In this document: positions 48,067-57,093 of the stretch, piece by piece
How positions within the stretch are numbered: position 1 is the first letter of the stretch
How the letters are laid out: each line of letters starts with the position of its first letter
NCBI RefSeq assembly: GCF_000612725.1
Contig: NZ_HG964453.1
Coordinates: forward strand, 484,106 to 548,105
Length of the DNA stretch: 64,000 nucleotides
Direction: 5' to 3'
Origin: Mycolicibacterium austroafricanum
GTDB taxonomy: Bacteria; Actinomycetota; Actinomycetes; Mycobacteriales; Mycobacteriaceae
Program-made: the position numbers and the translations under genes
Notes under the pieces: generated by a model
What the model saw: only the letters and a program-made list of their open reading frames with translations
Databases searched by the model: none
Told to the model about the DNA's origin: nothing

Positions 48067-48900
48067 ATGCCGGTCGTGGTGGTGAGCGACTCGTCGTCGC
48101 GCCTGCAGCCCGAGGTGCGTGCGCAGTGGGACATCCGCGAAGTGCCGCTGCACGTCCTCGTCGACGGTGTCGACCTGCGCGACGGCATCGACGACATTCC
48201 CTACGACATCCACGACCGGCCCAAGGTGACGACGGCGGGAGCGACACCCGCCGAACTCGTCGAGACCTACCGTCAGGCCCTCGCCGACAGCGACGGTGCC
48301 GGTGTGGTCGCGGTGCACCTGTCGGCCGCACTGTCGAGCACCTACAGCGCGGCCACGATGGCGGCCCGCGAGTTCGGCCCGTCGGTGCGGGTGGTGAACT
48401 CGCGGTCCGCGGCGATGGGCGTCGGTTTCATCGCGCTGGCCGCGGCGGACTGCGCACGCTCGGGAGGGGACATCGACGCCGTCGAGGCGGCGGCCCGGTC
48501 CGCGCTGACCCGCTCGCACGTGTTCCTCGTCGTGCATCGGCTGGACAACCTGCGCCGCAGCGGACGGATCCGCACGGCCGCATCGTGGCTGGGTACCGCG
48601 CTGGCGCTCAAGCCGCTGCTGCGCCTGGACGTCGACGGCCGGCTGGTGCTCGACCAGCGCATCCGCACGGTCGGCAAGGCCCATGCCGCGATGGTGGAAC
48701 GCGTCGCCCAGGTGGTGGGCGACCGGGGCGCCGACGTCGTGGTCCACCACGTGGACAACCATGACGCCGCCGACGAGCTCGGTGCGGCGCTGACCCGGCG
48801 GCTGCCTCAGATCTCGTCACTGACCGTCGCCGACATGGGGCCGCTGCTGTCGATCCACGTCGGCGGCGGAGCGGTGGGCGTGGCCGTGCAGGTGCATTGA
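48067..48900 (+). CDS. DegV-family fatty-acid-binding protein
   Basis: A 277-residue DegV protein (Rv2417c equivalent). This family binds a fatty acid between two domains and often feeds fatty-acid kinase systems. Visible landmarks are VVSDSSSRLQPEV at the start, KVTTAGATPAELVETY, HLSAALSSTYSAATMAA and VNSRSAAMGVGFIAL. It follows octT by nine bases, probably in the same transcript. A long palindrome terminates it. Confidence 0.92.
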   Translation: MPVVVVSDSSSRLQPEVRAQWDIREVPLHVLVDGVDLRDGIDDIPYDIHDRPKVTTAGATPAELVETYRQALADSDGAGVVAVHLSAALSSTYSAATMAAREFGPSVRVVNSRSAAMGVGFIALAAADCARSGGDIDAVEAAARSALTRSHVFLVVHRLDNLRRSGRIRTAASWLGTALALKPLLRLDVDGRLVLDQRIRTVGKAHAAMVERVAQVVGDRGADVVVHHVDNHDAADELGAALTRRLPQISSLTVADMGPLLSIHVGGGAVGVAVQVH

Positions 48901-48910
48901 CCTCTTCCGT

Positions 48911-48967
48911 CGAAATTGCATTCCAGCAGCGGATTTTCGAGTGAAGTCCTGCTGGAATGCAATTTCG
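48911..48967. terminator. Long palindrome between convergent genes
   Basis: A perfect 19-bp stem (CGAAATTGCATTCCAGCAG and its inverse) around a 19-base loop. It occupies nearly the whole gap between the stops at 48900 and 48974. Its arm has the same CGAAATTGCATTCCA as the element at 39077, while the inner part of the stem differs and still pairs. Confidence 0.85.
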
Positions 48968-48973
48968 GCGAGG

Positions 48974-50029
48974 TCAGACCGCGGACCGGCCGGTGATCGG
49001 GGGAAGGTCGGCCAACGTGACGATTCCGGGTGGGGCGGCCACCACCGCGGGCACCGCGTTGGTCACCGGCATCGCGGTGTAGATCATGCCAAGGCCCATG
49101 AAACCCGGCTCGGTCCAGTCCTTCGGCGGCAGACAGTGCAGCACGGTGCGCATATTCGGGAGCCCGAACACCTGCACCACATGGCCGTGTTCGAGCGGCT
49201 TGGGCGGTGTGACGTGCTCACCCATGGTCCAGTTGAATCCGACGCTGACGATGTTGTGGTCGCCGACCCAGCCGCGGTGATAGCCGTGCACACCGGCGAC
49301 CGTGCCCGCAGGGATCTGCATGAAGCCGAGGTCGCTGTCACCGGTCGCGGCGGTGAACGTGACGTCGAAGGTGATCCGGTCCAGGCGCGCGCCGATCGCG
49401 TCGGCCATCATCGCCGCGGATTCGGCGAACACCTCGCTCTCCCGGCGGACATTCTCGGCCAGGCCCGGGGTGTCGGGGTCCTGGGAGAACCCCATCGCGG
49501 TCTGGGTGCCCGCGGATTCGTAGGTGGAGCAGTCCACCGACTCGGTGATGCGGATCTCGTCGACGCGCTCGCAGGCGCCTGAGAGGACCATTCCGACGAG
49601 GTTGCTCATGCCGGGGTGCGCGCCGCTGCCGAAGATCGTCGAATTGCCTGTCGCGCAGGCTTTCCGGATGCGGTCGAGATCCTCGGGTGACTGCTTGGCC
49701 CCGGTGATCCACGCGGCACTCGAGCACACGTTGACACCGGATTCCAGCAGCCGCACCAGTTCGTCGACGCTGGGCCACAGCGGGTTGTAGCAGCAGGCGT
49801 CCGGCTTGAGTGCCACCAGCTCCTCGATGTCATCGGTGGCCGTCACCCCGGTGGGCTCCGGCCAGCCGGCGAGTTCGGCGGCGTCGACACCGACCTTGTC
49901 GGGGCCGTGCGCGAAGACCCCGACGAGTTCCATGTCGTCGCGGCCGATGATGGCGTGCAGCGATCGTCGCCCGATGTTGCCGGTGGTCCACTGGATCACG
50001 CGAAGAGGTCGCTCGTTGGGGGTGGCCAT
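48974..50029 (-). CDS. DapB-like NAD(P)H-dependent amine dehydrogenase family protein
   Basis: A 351-residue Rossmann enzyme often labelled dihydrodipicolinate reductase but longer than DapB (about 250 aa). The N-terminus RVIQWTTGNIGRRSLHAI is the nucleotide site, and FGSGAHPGMSNLVGMVLS corresponds to the substrate region of 2,4-diaminopentanoate-dehydrogenase-like proteins. Mycobacteria have many paralogs of unknown substrate. It is divergent from the SDR gene with only 31 bp between start codons. Confidence 0.82.
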   Translation of the reverse strand: MATPNERPLRVIQWTTGNIGRRSLHAIIGRDDMELVGVFAHGPDKVGVDAAELAGWPEPTGVTATDDIEELVALKPDACCYNPLWPSVDELVRLLESGVNVCSSAAWITGAKQSPEDLDRIRKACATGNSTIFGSGAHPGMSNLVGMVLSGACERVDEIRITESVDCSTYESAGTQTAMGFSQDPDTPGLAENVRRESEVFAESAAMMADAIGARLDRITFDVTFTAATGDSDLGFMQIPAGTVAGVHGYHRGWVGDHNIVSVGFNWTMGEHVTPPKPLEHGHVVQVFGLPNMRTVLHCLPPKDWTEPGFMGLGMIYTAMPVTNAVPAVVAAPPGIVTLADLPPITGRSAV

Positions 50030-50035
50030 GGCCTC

Positions 50036-50041
50036 AAGTTA
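50036..50041 (-). promoter_or_regulatory. Predicted leaderless promoter of the DapB-like gene
   Basis: TAACTT on the minus strand, then GAGGCC, then the ATG ending at 50029. Confidence 0.45.
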
Positions 50042-50048
50042 CTGCCTC

Positions 50049-50054
50049 TAAGGT
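50049..50054 (+). promoter_or_regulatory. Predicted leaderless promoter of the SDR gene
   Basis: TAAGGT, then six bases, then ATG 50061. It is back to back with the -10 box of the divergent gene only seven bases away. Confidence 0.45.
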
Positions 50055-50060
50055 GACGGC

Positions 50061-50867
50061 ATGGGTGACATCGCACCGGTGGCCGTGGTGACGGGCGCCA
50101 GCCGCGGCGCCGGACAGGGCATCGCGACCGCACTGGCCGGCCGTGGGTGGCGGGTGTACGGCACGGGGCGCACCGTGGCCGACGCGCCGGCGTGGGGGAC
50201 CGGGGTGCGGGTGGACCACCGCGACGACGACGCCGTCGGCGCACTGTTCGAGCGCGTCGGGGCCGAGGCCGGCCGTCTCGACCTGCTGGTCAACAACGCC
50301 GCGGTGATCTCCGACGATCTGGTGAGCCCGAAGCCCTTCTGGGAGAAACCGCGCGCTCTGGCCGACGTCCTCGACGTCGGCCTGCGTTCGGCCTACATCG
50401 CGTCATGGCACGCCGCACCGCTGCTGACCGCGCAGCAGCGCGGGCTCGTCGTCTTCACGTCCTCGCCCGGGTCGGTCTGTTACATGCACGGCCCCGCCTA
50501 CGGCGCCCAGAAGGCCGGTGTCGACAAGATGGCCGCCGACATGGCGGTCGACTTCCGCGGGACCGGGGTGAGCGCGGTGTCGATCTGGATGGGCATCCTG
50601 CTGACCGACAAGTTGCGGTCGGCGTTCGACGGCAGTCCCGAAGCGCTCGCGGCCTTCACCGAGCAGGCCGAGACGCCGGAGTTCACCGGCCACGTGATCG
50701 ATGCGCTGTTCCGCGATCCCGAACTCGACGACGTCAGCGGACACACCCTGATCGCGGCGGAACTGGCGACCCGCTACGGCGTCACCGACGAGGGTGGACG
50801 CACTCCGCCGTCACACCGGCAGATGCTGGGGGCGCCGCGGGAACCGAGCCCGGTGATCATCCGCTGA
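50061..50867 (+). CDS. Short-chain dehydrogenase/reductase
   Basis: NAD(P)-dependent oxidoreductase of 268 aa. Cofactor motif TGASRGAGQGIATAL (residues 10-24), LLVNNAAVIS (near residue 76) and catalytic YGAQKAGVDK (near residue 153) with the Ser of FTSSPGSV. The layout resembles DHRS1-type SDRs. It is convergent with the acyl-CoA dehydrogenase genes, four bases apart. The substrate is unknown. Confidence 0.9.
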   Translation: MGDIAPVAVVTGASRGAGQGIATALAGRGWRVYGTGRTVADAPAWGTGVRVDHRDDDAVGALFERVGAEAGRLDLLVNNAAVISDDLVSPKPFWEKPRALADVLDVGLRSAYIASWHAAPLLTAQQRGLVVFTSSPGSVCYMHGPAYGAQKAGVDKMAADMAVDFRGTGVSAVSIWMGILLTDKLRSAFDGSPEALAAFTEQAETPEFTGHVIDALFRDPELDDVSGHTLIAAELATRYGVTDEGGRTPPSHRQMLGAPREPSPVIIR

Positions 50868-50871
50868 AGCG

Positions 50872-51864
50872 TCACGGACAGATCAGCTCCCACAACCGGT
50901 GCGGTCCCGCCTGCATCGCCATGTCGGTGAGCCGGGCGTCCCAGTGCCGCACCGACCCGAACTCCGAGCGCCACGCCAGCGCGGCGCGGGTGTACTCGTG
51001 CAGGCGGTGCTCGCTGGTGGTCCCGATGGCGCCGTGCACCTGGTGTGCGTTGCGCACGACGACCGACGCCGCGTGACCGGCGCACGAGCGGGCCGCCGCC
51101 ACCAGGAATTCCAGCTGAGGTGACGACCAGTCGCTCGCCACCGCCGCCGCCAGTGCCGCCTCGGTGGCCGAGCGGGCCAGCGCTGCTTCGGCCGCGATGT
51201 CGGAGATCAGATGTTGCACGGCCTGGAACTTCGCCAGTGGCCGCCCGAACTGTTCCCGCGACGTCGTGTGCTCGATCGACAGTTCCAGTGCCCTGTCCAG
51301 CGCCGCACACACCTGGATGGCCCGGGTGAGTGCGGATTTCAGCGCCAGCTGCGCGACGAGCTCGGTCCCGATGTCGATACCCCGCAGAGCACCGACGTCG
51401 GCCGTGACGTCGTCCCTCGGCTCACCGATCATGTTCACACCGGGCGCGATCGTCACCGAGTCGGCGACGACGTCGGCTGCCAGATACCCGCCGCCGCGCG
51501 GCCACACCACGACGATCCGGTCGGCGTGCGAGGCCCACGGCACCGCGTCCGCGTTGCCTCGCTCGTCGAGCAGGCAGACGGTGCGCAGTGCGGCGTCATA
51601 TCCGATGCCGGCCGCGTCGAGAACCCAGGAAGCCAGTAAGTCGTTTTCGGCCAACGGCATTCGCACCCCGTGGCGCACCGCCGCGGACAGCAGCTCGGCC
51701 GCCTCGTGCCAGCCCGCCCCGCTTCCGCCGGACTCCTCGGCGCCGGTGAGGCGCACCAGGCCCAGCCCGTCGAGGCGGCTCCACAGGTCGCCGTCGCGCC
51801 CGTGTTCGGCGAACACCGCGTCCATCATCTCGGCCAGCGCCGGGTCGACCTGCGGCGCGGTCAC
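50872..51864 (-). CDS. Acyl-CoA dehydrogenase family protein, short subunit
   Basis: A 330-residue member of the acyl-CoA dehydrogenase superfamily. It keeps the C-terminal FAD-interaction stretch (SREQFGRPLAKFQAVQHLISD and AHQVHGAIGTTSEHRLHEYTR) but its N-terminal and middle parts are shortened. Such short forms pair with a full subunit to make alpha2-beta2 enzymes, as known for mycobacterial sterol FadE proteins. GTG 51864 overlaps the stop of the partner gene (GTGA). A longer open frame to 52980 is a shadow. Confidence 0.87.
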   Translation of the reverse strand: MTAPQVDPALAEMMDAVFAEHGRDGDLWSRLDGLGLVRLTGAEESGGSGAGWHEAAELLSAAVRHGVRMPLAENDLLASWVLDAAGIGYDAALRTVCLLDERGNADAVPWASHADRIVVVWPRGGGYLAADVVADSVTIAPGVNMIGEPRDDVTADVGALRGIDIGTELVAQLALKSALTRAIQVCAALDRALELSIEHTTSREQFGRPLAKFQAVQHLISDIAAEAALARSATEAALAAAVASDWSSPQLEFLVAAARSCAGHAASVVVRNAHQVHGAIGTTSEHRLHEYTRAALAWRSEFGSVRHWDARLTDMAMQAGPHRLWELICP

Positions 51865-53006
51865 CGGATCCCCAGCCCGCGTGCGATGACCCCGCGAAGC
51901 ACCTCGTTGGTGCCGCCGCGCAGCGTGAAGCCGGGCCGCTGATCCACCGCCGCGTTCGCCATATCGGAAAACTGCTGTCCTGCATCGTCGTCCATCATCA
52001 GGTGGGCGTACTCGGCGATGTCGCCCTCCGTCGTGGTGCCCAGCACCTTGACCACGGCGGCAGGCACATCCGCCGGCTCGTGGCGCTGCAACGCACCCGC
52101 CACCGCGGACGACATCTGATGCAGCCCGGCGACCCGCGCCACCAGCCGGCCGAGGTCGTCGCTGCGGGGAACACGCTGCGATGCAATGGTTTCCGCGCAG
52201 GCGTCGAGCAATACAAACGTGGAAAGGAACCGCTCGGGTCCGCTGCGCTCGAAGGCCAGTTCCGACGTGACCTGCTCCCAGCCGGCGCCGATGCTGCCGA
52301 ACACCATCTCGTCGGGCACGAAGGCTCCGTCCAGCAGCACCTCGTTGAAATGGTGGGCCCCGTTCATCGACACGATCGGCCGGATCTCCACCCCCGGCCC
52401 GCGCAGGTCGACGATGAACTGGCTGAGCCCGGCGTGTCGGTGCGCGGGGTCGACCGGCGCGGTGCGGGCCAGAGCGATGAACGCGTGCGCGAGGTGCGCG
52501 CCGGAGGTCCAGACCTTGGTGCCGGTCAACCTCCAGCCGCCGTCGACGCGTTCGGCGCGGGTTCGGACGCTGGCGAGGTCGGATCCCGAATCCGGTTCGC
52601 TCATCCCGATGCCGAAGAAGCACGTGCCGCCGGCGATCTTCGGCAGGAACTCGGTCTTCTGGAACTCGGTGCCGTACTTGAGCAGCGACGGGACGATCTG
52701 CCGGTCGGCGATCCAGTGCGCCGCCACGGGTGCACCCGCGGCCAGCAACTCCTCGGTGACGACGAACCGCTCGAGGAAGGAGCGCCCGTGCCCGCCGTAG
52801 GCGACCGGCACCGTCATGCCGAGCCAGCCCCGCTCGGCCAGCGCGGCGGTGAAGTCCTCGTCCCACCCGCACAGCCAGGCGTCGGCCGTCGGGGTGAACG
52901 CGCCCGCGGCGAGCTGTTCGGCGAGGAATCTGCGGACCTCTGCACGCAGCTCGTGCGCCTCGGAGGTCTCTGCCGTGCACGGCGGCACCAGGCGGGCCGC
53001 GGCCAT
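51861..53006 (-). CDS. Acyl-CoA dehydrogenase, full-length subunit
   Basis: Flavoenzyme subunit of 381 aa introducing an alpha-beta double bond into an acyl-CoA. Signatures are GIGMSEPDSGSDLASVRTRA near residue 130, WRLTGTKVWTSGAHLA, the LAFERSGPERFLS region that carries the usual catalytic Glu, and the C-terminal RGGTNEVLRGVIARGLG. ATG 53006 overlaps the stop of the membrane-protein gene (TGATG). It probably forms a heteromer with the following subunit. Confidence 0.9.
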   Translation of the reverse strand: MAAARLVPPCTAETSEAHELRAEVRRFLAEQLAAGAFTPTADAWLCGWDEDFTAALAERGWLGMTVPVAYGGHGRSFLERFVVTEELLAAGAPVAAHWIADRQIVPSLLKYGTEFQKTEFLPKIAGGTCFFGIGMSEPDSGSDLASVRTRAERVDGGWRLTGTKVWTSGAHLAHAFIALARTAPVDPAHRHAGLSQFIVDLRGPGVEIRPIVSMNGAHHFNEVLLDGAFVPDEMVFGSIGAGWEQVTSELAFERSGPERFLSTFVLLDACAETIASQRVPRSDDLGRLVARVAGLHQMSSAVAGALQRHEPADVPAAVVKVLGTTTEGDIAEYAHLMMDDDAGQQFSDMANAAVDQRPGFTLRGGTNEVLRGVIARGLGIR

Positions 53007-53662
53007 CAGTCCACCGGGCTTTCTTCGACGGCGGGGCCGCCCGCGGCGGGCGCCTCGTCGGAGGGCAGCGGGGGGTTCTCGGGCAGCACCAGCGCGATGC
53101 CGAGCGCGAGGAAGAAGGCGGCGGTCAGGGTTCCTCCGAGGTAGTGGTTCATCGGCCCGCCGGGGGAGATGAAGCTGCCGGGCGGGCCGATGATCGTGAT
53201 CGTCTCGATCAGCTGCTCCACCGTGAACACCGCGGCTGCGGTGCCCAGCCATCGAGGCAGGCGATCCTCGTTGGCGGTCAACAGGATCGGGACGGCCACC
53301 AGGATGTTGGCGACCGTGGCGACCGGCAGCCACATCGCGGCGAGGTCGTCGAGGGCGCGCGCGGTCCCCACCGTCACCTGTCCCGGTCGCAACGCAGGCC
53401 CGGCGGTGAACCAGACCGACACGCACAGCTGGGCCGCCAGCAGGGACGAGCCGATGGTGAACAGGTGTGCCGGCGGCCCGGTCAATCGGTCGCGCGCGAA
53501 CGCCAGCACGACGACGAGGGCGAGCACCGAGGACGCCAGCAACAGGGCCTGAACCCGGGCGATCCCGCTGTCGGATCCGGGAACGGCGGGGAGCAGCAGC
53601 ACCGCCGTCGCATAGAGCACCGCGAACGCGACACCTGCGATCATCGGGGCTCGGCGGTTCAT
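53006..53662 (-). CDS. Hypothetical six-helix membrane protein
   Basis: A 218-residue integral membrane protein with about six helices (first IAGVAFAVLYATAVLLLPAV, then LLLASSVLALVVVLAF) and an acidic, Pro-rich C-terminal tail. I do not recognise a named family. It begins the operon that continues with the two acyl-CoA dehydrogenases and overlaps the next start by one base, so a role linked to that pathway is possible but unproven. Confidence 0.75.
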   Translation of the reverse strand: MNRRAPMIAGVAFAVLYATAVLLLPAVPGSDSGIARVQALLLASSVLALVVVLAFARDRLTGPPAHLFTIGSSLLAAQLCVSVWFTAGPALRPGQVTVGTARALDDLAAMWLPVATVANILVAVPILLTANEDRLPRWLGTAAAVFTVEQLIETITIIGPPGSFISPGGPMNHYLGGTLTAAFFLALGIALVLPENPPLPSDEAPAAGGPAVEESPVD

Positions 53663-53763
53663 ATCAGGAAGCCATGCTAGCCACCGCTGTCCCCAATGCC
53701 GCCTTCATCCCCAGGCGGCGGCCGCGGCCACCGCGTCGGGCCGGTGCCGTCGCCGCACGGACA

Positions 53764-53769
53764 TACCGT
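53764..53769 (+). promoter_or_regulatory. Predicted leaderless promoter of comEA
   Basis: TACCGT followed by six bases (CGCCGC) and ATG 53776. Confidence 0.45.
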
Positions 53770-53775
53770 CGCCGC

Positions 53776-54585
53776 ATGTCCACCGAACTGCCCGCCGAAC
53801 GGCTGCGTCGACGCCTCGGAGCCGACGGCCACGCCGACACCGGCGACGACGAGGATCCACCCGACACGACGCTGTCCCGGTGGTTGCCCGCGTCCGCACC
53901 GGGTGGCCCGTCGGCCCTGATGGCCAGGGTCCGTGCCGATCCCGGTCGAGCCGGGGTGGTCGCGCTGGGGGTCATCGGCATCGTCGCGGTGCTGGTGACG
54001 GTGCTGAGCCTGATCCGGGACAGTCCGCCCGCCGTGGTGTCGGCCAAACTTCCGCCGGTGGAGATGGTCTCGTCACCCGCTCCGGGGGCGGGCCCGGCGG
54101 CGCCGGGGCCTGCCGGGCCCGTGGTGGTCAGCGTGGTCGGGCTGGTGCACACACCGGGTCTGGTCACGCTGGCGCCGGGAGCCAGGATCGCCGACGCACT
54201 CGACGCCGCAGGCGGAGCGCTCGACGGCGCCGACGTGCTCGGTCTGAACATGGCGCGGCGGGTGGCCGACGGTGAGCAGATCGTGGTGGGAATCGGCGCG
54301 CCAGCCGGGCAGCCCACGGAGATGGGCAGCAGCATCGTCTCCCAGGCCGCCGAGCCCGGCGCCGCGTCTCCGCAAACCCCCGCGGCATCAACGGGTTTGG
54401 TCGATCTGAACACGGCCACCGCCGAACAACTGGACACGCTGCCCGGCGTCGGGCCGGTCACGGCGGCGGCGATCCTGGCCTGGCGCGACGCCAACGGCCG
54501 CTTCAGCAGTGTGGAACAGCTCGGCGACGTCGACGGCATCGGGCCGGCCCGGCTGGACAAGCTGCGCGCACTCGTCCGGGTGTGA
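53776..54585 (+). CDS. comEA: ComEA-like helix-hairpin-helix DNA-binding protein
   Basis: Predicted membrane-anchored DNA receptor of 269 aa. A cytoplasmic N-terminal region is followed by one transmembrane helix (VVALGVIGIVAVLVTVLSLI), a Pro/Ala-rich linker, an SLBB-like domain (VVVSVVGLVHTPGLVTLAPG) and a C-terminal double HhH motif (VDLNTATAEQLDTLPGVGPV). ATG 53776 is chosen since the longer frame adds an unlikely Arg-rich stretch. It precedes comEC directly, as Rv2415c-Rv2414c do. DNA uptake itself is not proven in most mycobacteria. Confidence 0.9.
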   Translation: MSTELPAERLRRRLGADGHADTGDDEDPPDTTLSRWLPASAPGGPSALMARVRADPGRAGVVALGVIGIVAVLVTVLSLIRDSPPAVVSAKLPPVEMVSSPAPGAGPAAPGPAGPVVVSVVGLVHTPGLVTLAPGARIADALDAAGGALDGADVLGLNMARRVADGEQIVVGIGAPAGQPTEMGSSIVSQAAEPGAASPQTPAASTGLVDLNTATAEQLDTLPGVGPVTAAAILAWRDANGRFSSVEQLGDVDGIGPARLDKLRALVRV

Positions 54586-54588
54586 GTG

Positions 54589-56055
54589 ATGGACCTGCGG
54601 CTGGTGCCGGCCGCGCTGACCAGCTGGGCGGTGACGGCGGCGGGCATCGTGTGGCTGCGGGCCGGAGCGGTGGCCGCGACCCTCACCGCGGTGGCCGCCG
54701 CCGCGCTGATCGGGTGGTGGGCCGCGCGCCGGCGGCTCCGCGGCGGTGCGGACCGCAGGGCACTGGCCTCGGCGGTCGTGGCGGTGGCGGTGGTCGGCAG
54801 CGGTTTCGCCGTGGCGGGGAGCCTGCGCGTCGACGCGGCGGCCGAACACGCGATCACCGGCTACTTCGGCAGCGACACCTCGGTGGTCGTGACGCCGTCC
54901 GAGACGCCTCGGGTGCTCGACGGTGGGCGCACCATGATCCGCGGCGCGTTGGTGGCGCTCGCCGGTGCACCGTCGTCGGGCGATGTGCTCGTCTTCGCCT
55001 CAGGGGCCGGCTATGCGAACCTCACGGCGGGACAGCCCGCGGCGTTTCGCGCCCGGGTCAGCCGACCGAAACGCCGCGACCTGACCGTGGCGGTGCTCTC
55101 GGCCCACGGTGAGCCCGTCCCCGGCGAGGCGGCGCCGATCCACCGGGCGGCGCACCGACTGCGCGCCCGGTTCGCCGAATCGGCGCGGCTGGCATTGCCC
55201 CCGGACCAGGCCGCGACACTGCCCGCACTGGTGCTCGGCGACACGTCGGCGTTGTCGGCGCAGACGACCGCCGAGTTCCGCAGGTCGGGGCTGGCCCACC
55301 TGACGGCGGTGTCGGGCGCCAACGTGACGATCGTCTGCGGCGCGGTGCTGCTGTCGGCGGTGCTGATCGGACCGCGGGCGGCGGTCGCGCTGGCTGCGCT
55401 CACCTTGGTGGGGTTCGTCGTGGTGGTGCAGCCGTCACCCAGCGTGCTGCGGGCCGCGGTGATGGGTGCCATCACGCTGCTGGCCGTGCTCTCGCACCGA
55501 CGGCGCCAGGCGTTGCCTGCGCTGGCCGCCACGGTGATCGCGCTGATGATCGGGGTTCCCGAGCTGGCGGTCGACGTGGGCTTCGCGCTGTCGGTGTCGG
55601 CCACCGCCGCGCTCGTCGTCCTCGCACCGGCGTGGTCGCGGCGGCTCACCGGGCGGGGCTGGCCCAAACCCGTGGCGGACGCGGTGAGCGTGGCCGTCGC
55701 CGCGCAACTGGTCACCGCGCCGCTGGTGGCCGGCATCTCGGGTTCGGTGAGCGTGGTGGCGGTGCTGGCGAACCTGGTGGTGGCGCCCGTGATTCCGCCG
55801 ATCACGGTGATCGGTTGCGCAGCCGCCGCGCTGTGCCCGCTGTGGCCCGCCGGTGCGGAGCTGTTGATCCGCTTCACCGGTCCGGAGGTGTGGTGGTTGC
55901 TCGGTGTGGCACGGTGGGCCGCCGGGCTGCCCATCGCCGCGGTTCCCGTGCCGTCGGGCGCCGCCGGGGTGCTCACCGTGGCGATCGCGGCGGTGGCGGT
56001 GGCGGCGACGTGGCATTGGGTGGTGTCGCATCGGCGTGACACGATCGTGCGGTGA
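54589..56055 (+). CDS. comEC: ComEC/Rec2-family membrane protein, short form
   Basis: Polytopic membrane protein of 488 aa with an N-terminal OB-like region and the competence domain ([19 protein letters not shown] near residue 238, and [20 protein letters not shown]). It stops after the membrane domain and lacks the C-terminal metallo-beta-lactamase nuclease domain of full ComEC, which is usual in mycobacteria. ATG 54589 or GTG 54586 both fit; they are adjacent codons, three bases after comEA. Confidence 0.9.
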   Translation: MDLRLVPAALTSWAVTAAGIVWLRAGAVAATLTAVAAAALIGWWAARRRLRGGADRRALASAVVAVAVVGSGFAVAGSLRVDAAAEHAITGYFGSDTSVVVTPSETPRVLDGGRTMIRGALVALAGAPSSGDVLVFASGAGYANLTAGQPAAFRARVSRPKRRDLTVAVLSAHGEPVPGEAAPIHRAAHRLRARFAESARLALPPDQAATLPALVLGDTSALSAQTTAEFRRSGLAHLTAVSGANVTIVCGAVLLSAVLIGPRAAVALAALTLVGFVVVVQPSPSVLRAAVMGAITLLAVLSHRRRQALPALAATVIALMIGVPELAVDVGFALSVSATAALVVLAPAWSRRLTGRGWPKPVADAVSVAVAAQLVTAPLVAGISGSVSVVAVLANLVVAPVIPPITVIGCAAAALCPLWPAGAELLIRFTGPEVWWLLGVARWAAGLPIAAVPVPSGAAGVLTVAIAAVAVAATWHWVVSHRRDTIVR

Positions 56056-57011
56056 GTGGAGTGACGGGTTTGCACCTGGTCCTGGGTGACGAGGAACTTC
56101 TGGTCGAGCGCGCCGTCGCCGAGGTGCTGCGCACCGCCCGCGCGTCGGCGGGTACCAGCGATGTGCCGGTGGACCGGCTCCGCGCCGGCGAGGTCAGCGT
56201 CAGCGAGCTCGCCGAACTGCTCAGTCCGTCGCTGTTCGCAGACGAGCGCGTCGTGGTGCTCGAATCCGCCGCGGAAGCCGGCAAGGACGCGGTGGCACTC
56301 ATCCAGACCGCTGCGGCAGACCTGCCCGACGGGACGCTGCTGGTGGTGGTGCACTCCGGCGGGGGCCGGGCCAAAGCGCTGGCCGACCAGCTCAAAAAAC
56401 TCGGCGCCGAAGTCCATCCGTGCGCGCGCATCACGAAGGCCTCGGAGCGCGCCGACTTCGTCCGCAAAGAGTTCCGCACGCTGCGCGTCAAGGTCGACGA
56501 GGCGACCGTGACGGCGGTGCTGGACGCGCTGGGTTCCGACATCCGGGAGCTCGCCGCGGCGTGCTCACAGCTGGTGGCGGATACCGGCGGAGCGGTCGAC
56601 GCGGCGGCGGTGCGCCGCTACTACTCCGGCCGGGCTGAGGTGAAGGGTTTCGACATCGCGGACAAGGCTGTCGTCGGCGACGTCGCGGGCGCCGCCGAGG
56701 CGCTGCGCTGGGCGATGATGGCCGGCGAGCCGCACGTGGTGCTCGCCGACGCCCTCGCCGAGGCTGTGCACACGATCGCCCGGGTGGGGCCGCTCTCCGG
56801 TGACCCGTACCGGTTGGCCGGTGAGCTGGGCATGCCGCCGTGGCGGGTCCAGAAGGCGCAGAAGCAGGCGCGGCGCTGGTCGCGGGATTCAGTGGCGCAG
56901 GCCCTGCGGCTGGTGGCCGCGCTGAACGCCGACGTCAAGGGCGCGGCGGCCGATGCGGATTACGCGCTGGAGAAAGCAGTCCGCTCAGTCGCCGAGCTGG
57001 CCAGCGAGTAG
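56052..57011 (+). CDS. holA: DNA polymerase III delta subunit
   Basis: Clamp-loader subunit of 319 aa that opens the sliding clamp. Family stretches are [20 protein letters not shown] at the start, [18 protein letters not shown], and the C-terminal [22 protein letters not shown] 56052 overlaps the comEC stop (GTGA). The end of the gene, including its stop codon, has been duplicated in tandem. Confidence 0.95.
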   Translation: MSGVTGLHLVLGDEELLVERAVAEVLRTARASAGTSDVPVDRLRAGEVSVSELAELLSPSLFADERVVVLESAAEAGKDAVALIQTAAADLPDGTLLVVVHSGGGRAKALADQLKKLGAEVHPCARITKASERADFVRKEFRTLRVKVDEATVTAVLDALGSDIRELAAACSQLVADTGGAVDAAAVRRYYSGRAEVKGFDIADKAVVGDVAGAAEALRWAMMAGEPHVVLADALAEAVHTIARVGPLSGDPYRLAGELGMPPWRVQKAQKQARRWSRDSVAQALRLVAALNADVKGAAADADYALEKAVRSVAELASE

Positions 57012-57047
57012 GGAGCTGGAGAGCTGGCCAGCGAGTAGGCAGCTGGA
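56994..57047. repeat. Two tandem 27-bp copies spanning the holA stop codon
   Basis: Copies 56994-57020 and 57021-57047 differ at one base. Copy 1 contains the last codons and TAG of holA. A decayed third copy (CAGCTGGTTGGCGACTGAG) follows. The array lies in the convergent gap before rpsT. Confidence 0.95.
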
Positions 57048-57093
57048 CAGCTGGTTGGCGACTGAGCGGGACGGACTGAGCCTGAGCCCGAGC

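Noticed and set aside
50872..52980. A 702-codon frame joining the short acyl-CoA dehydrogenase to upstream sequence
   Set aside because: The part beyond 51864 is a shadow of the full-length dehydrogenase gene in a different frame; GTG 51864 has a GTGA junction.
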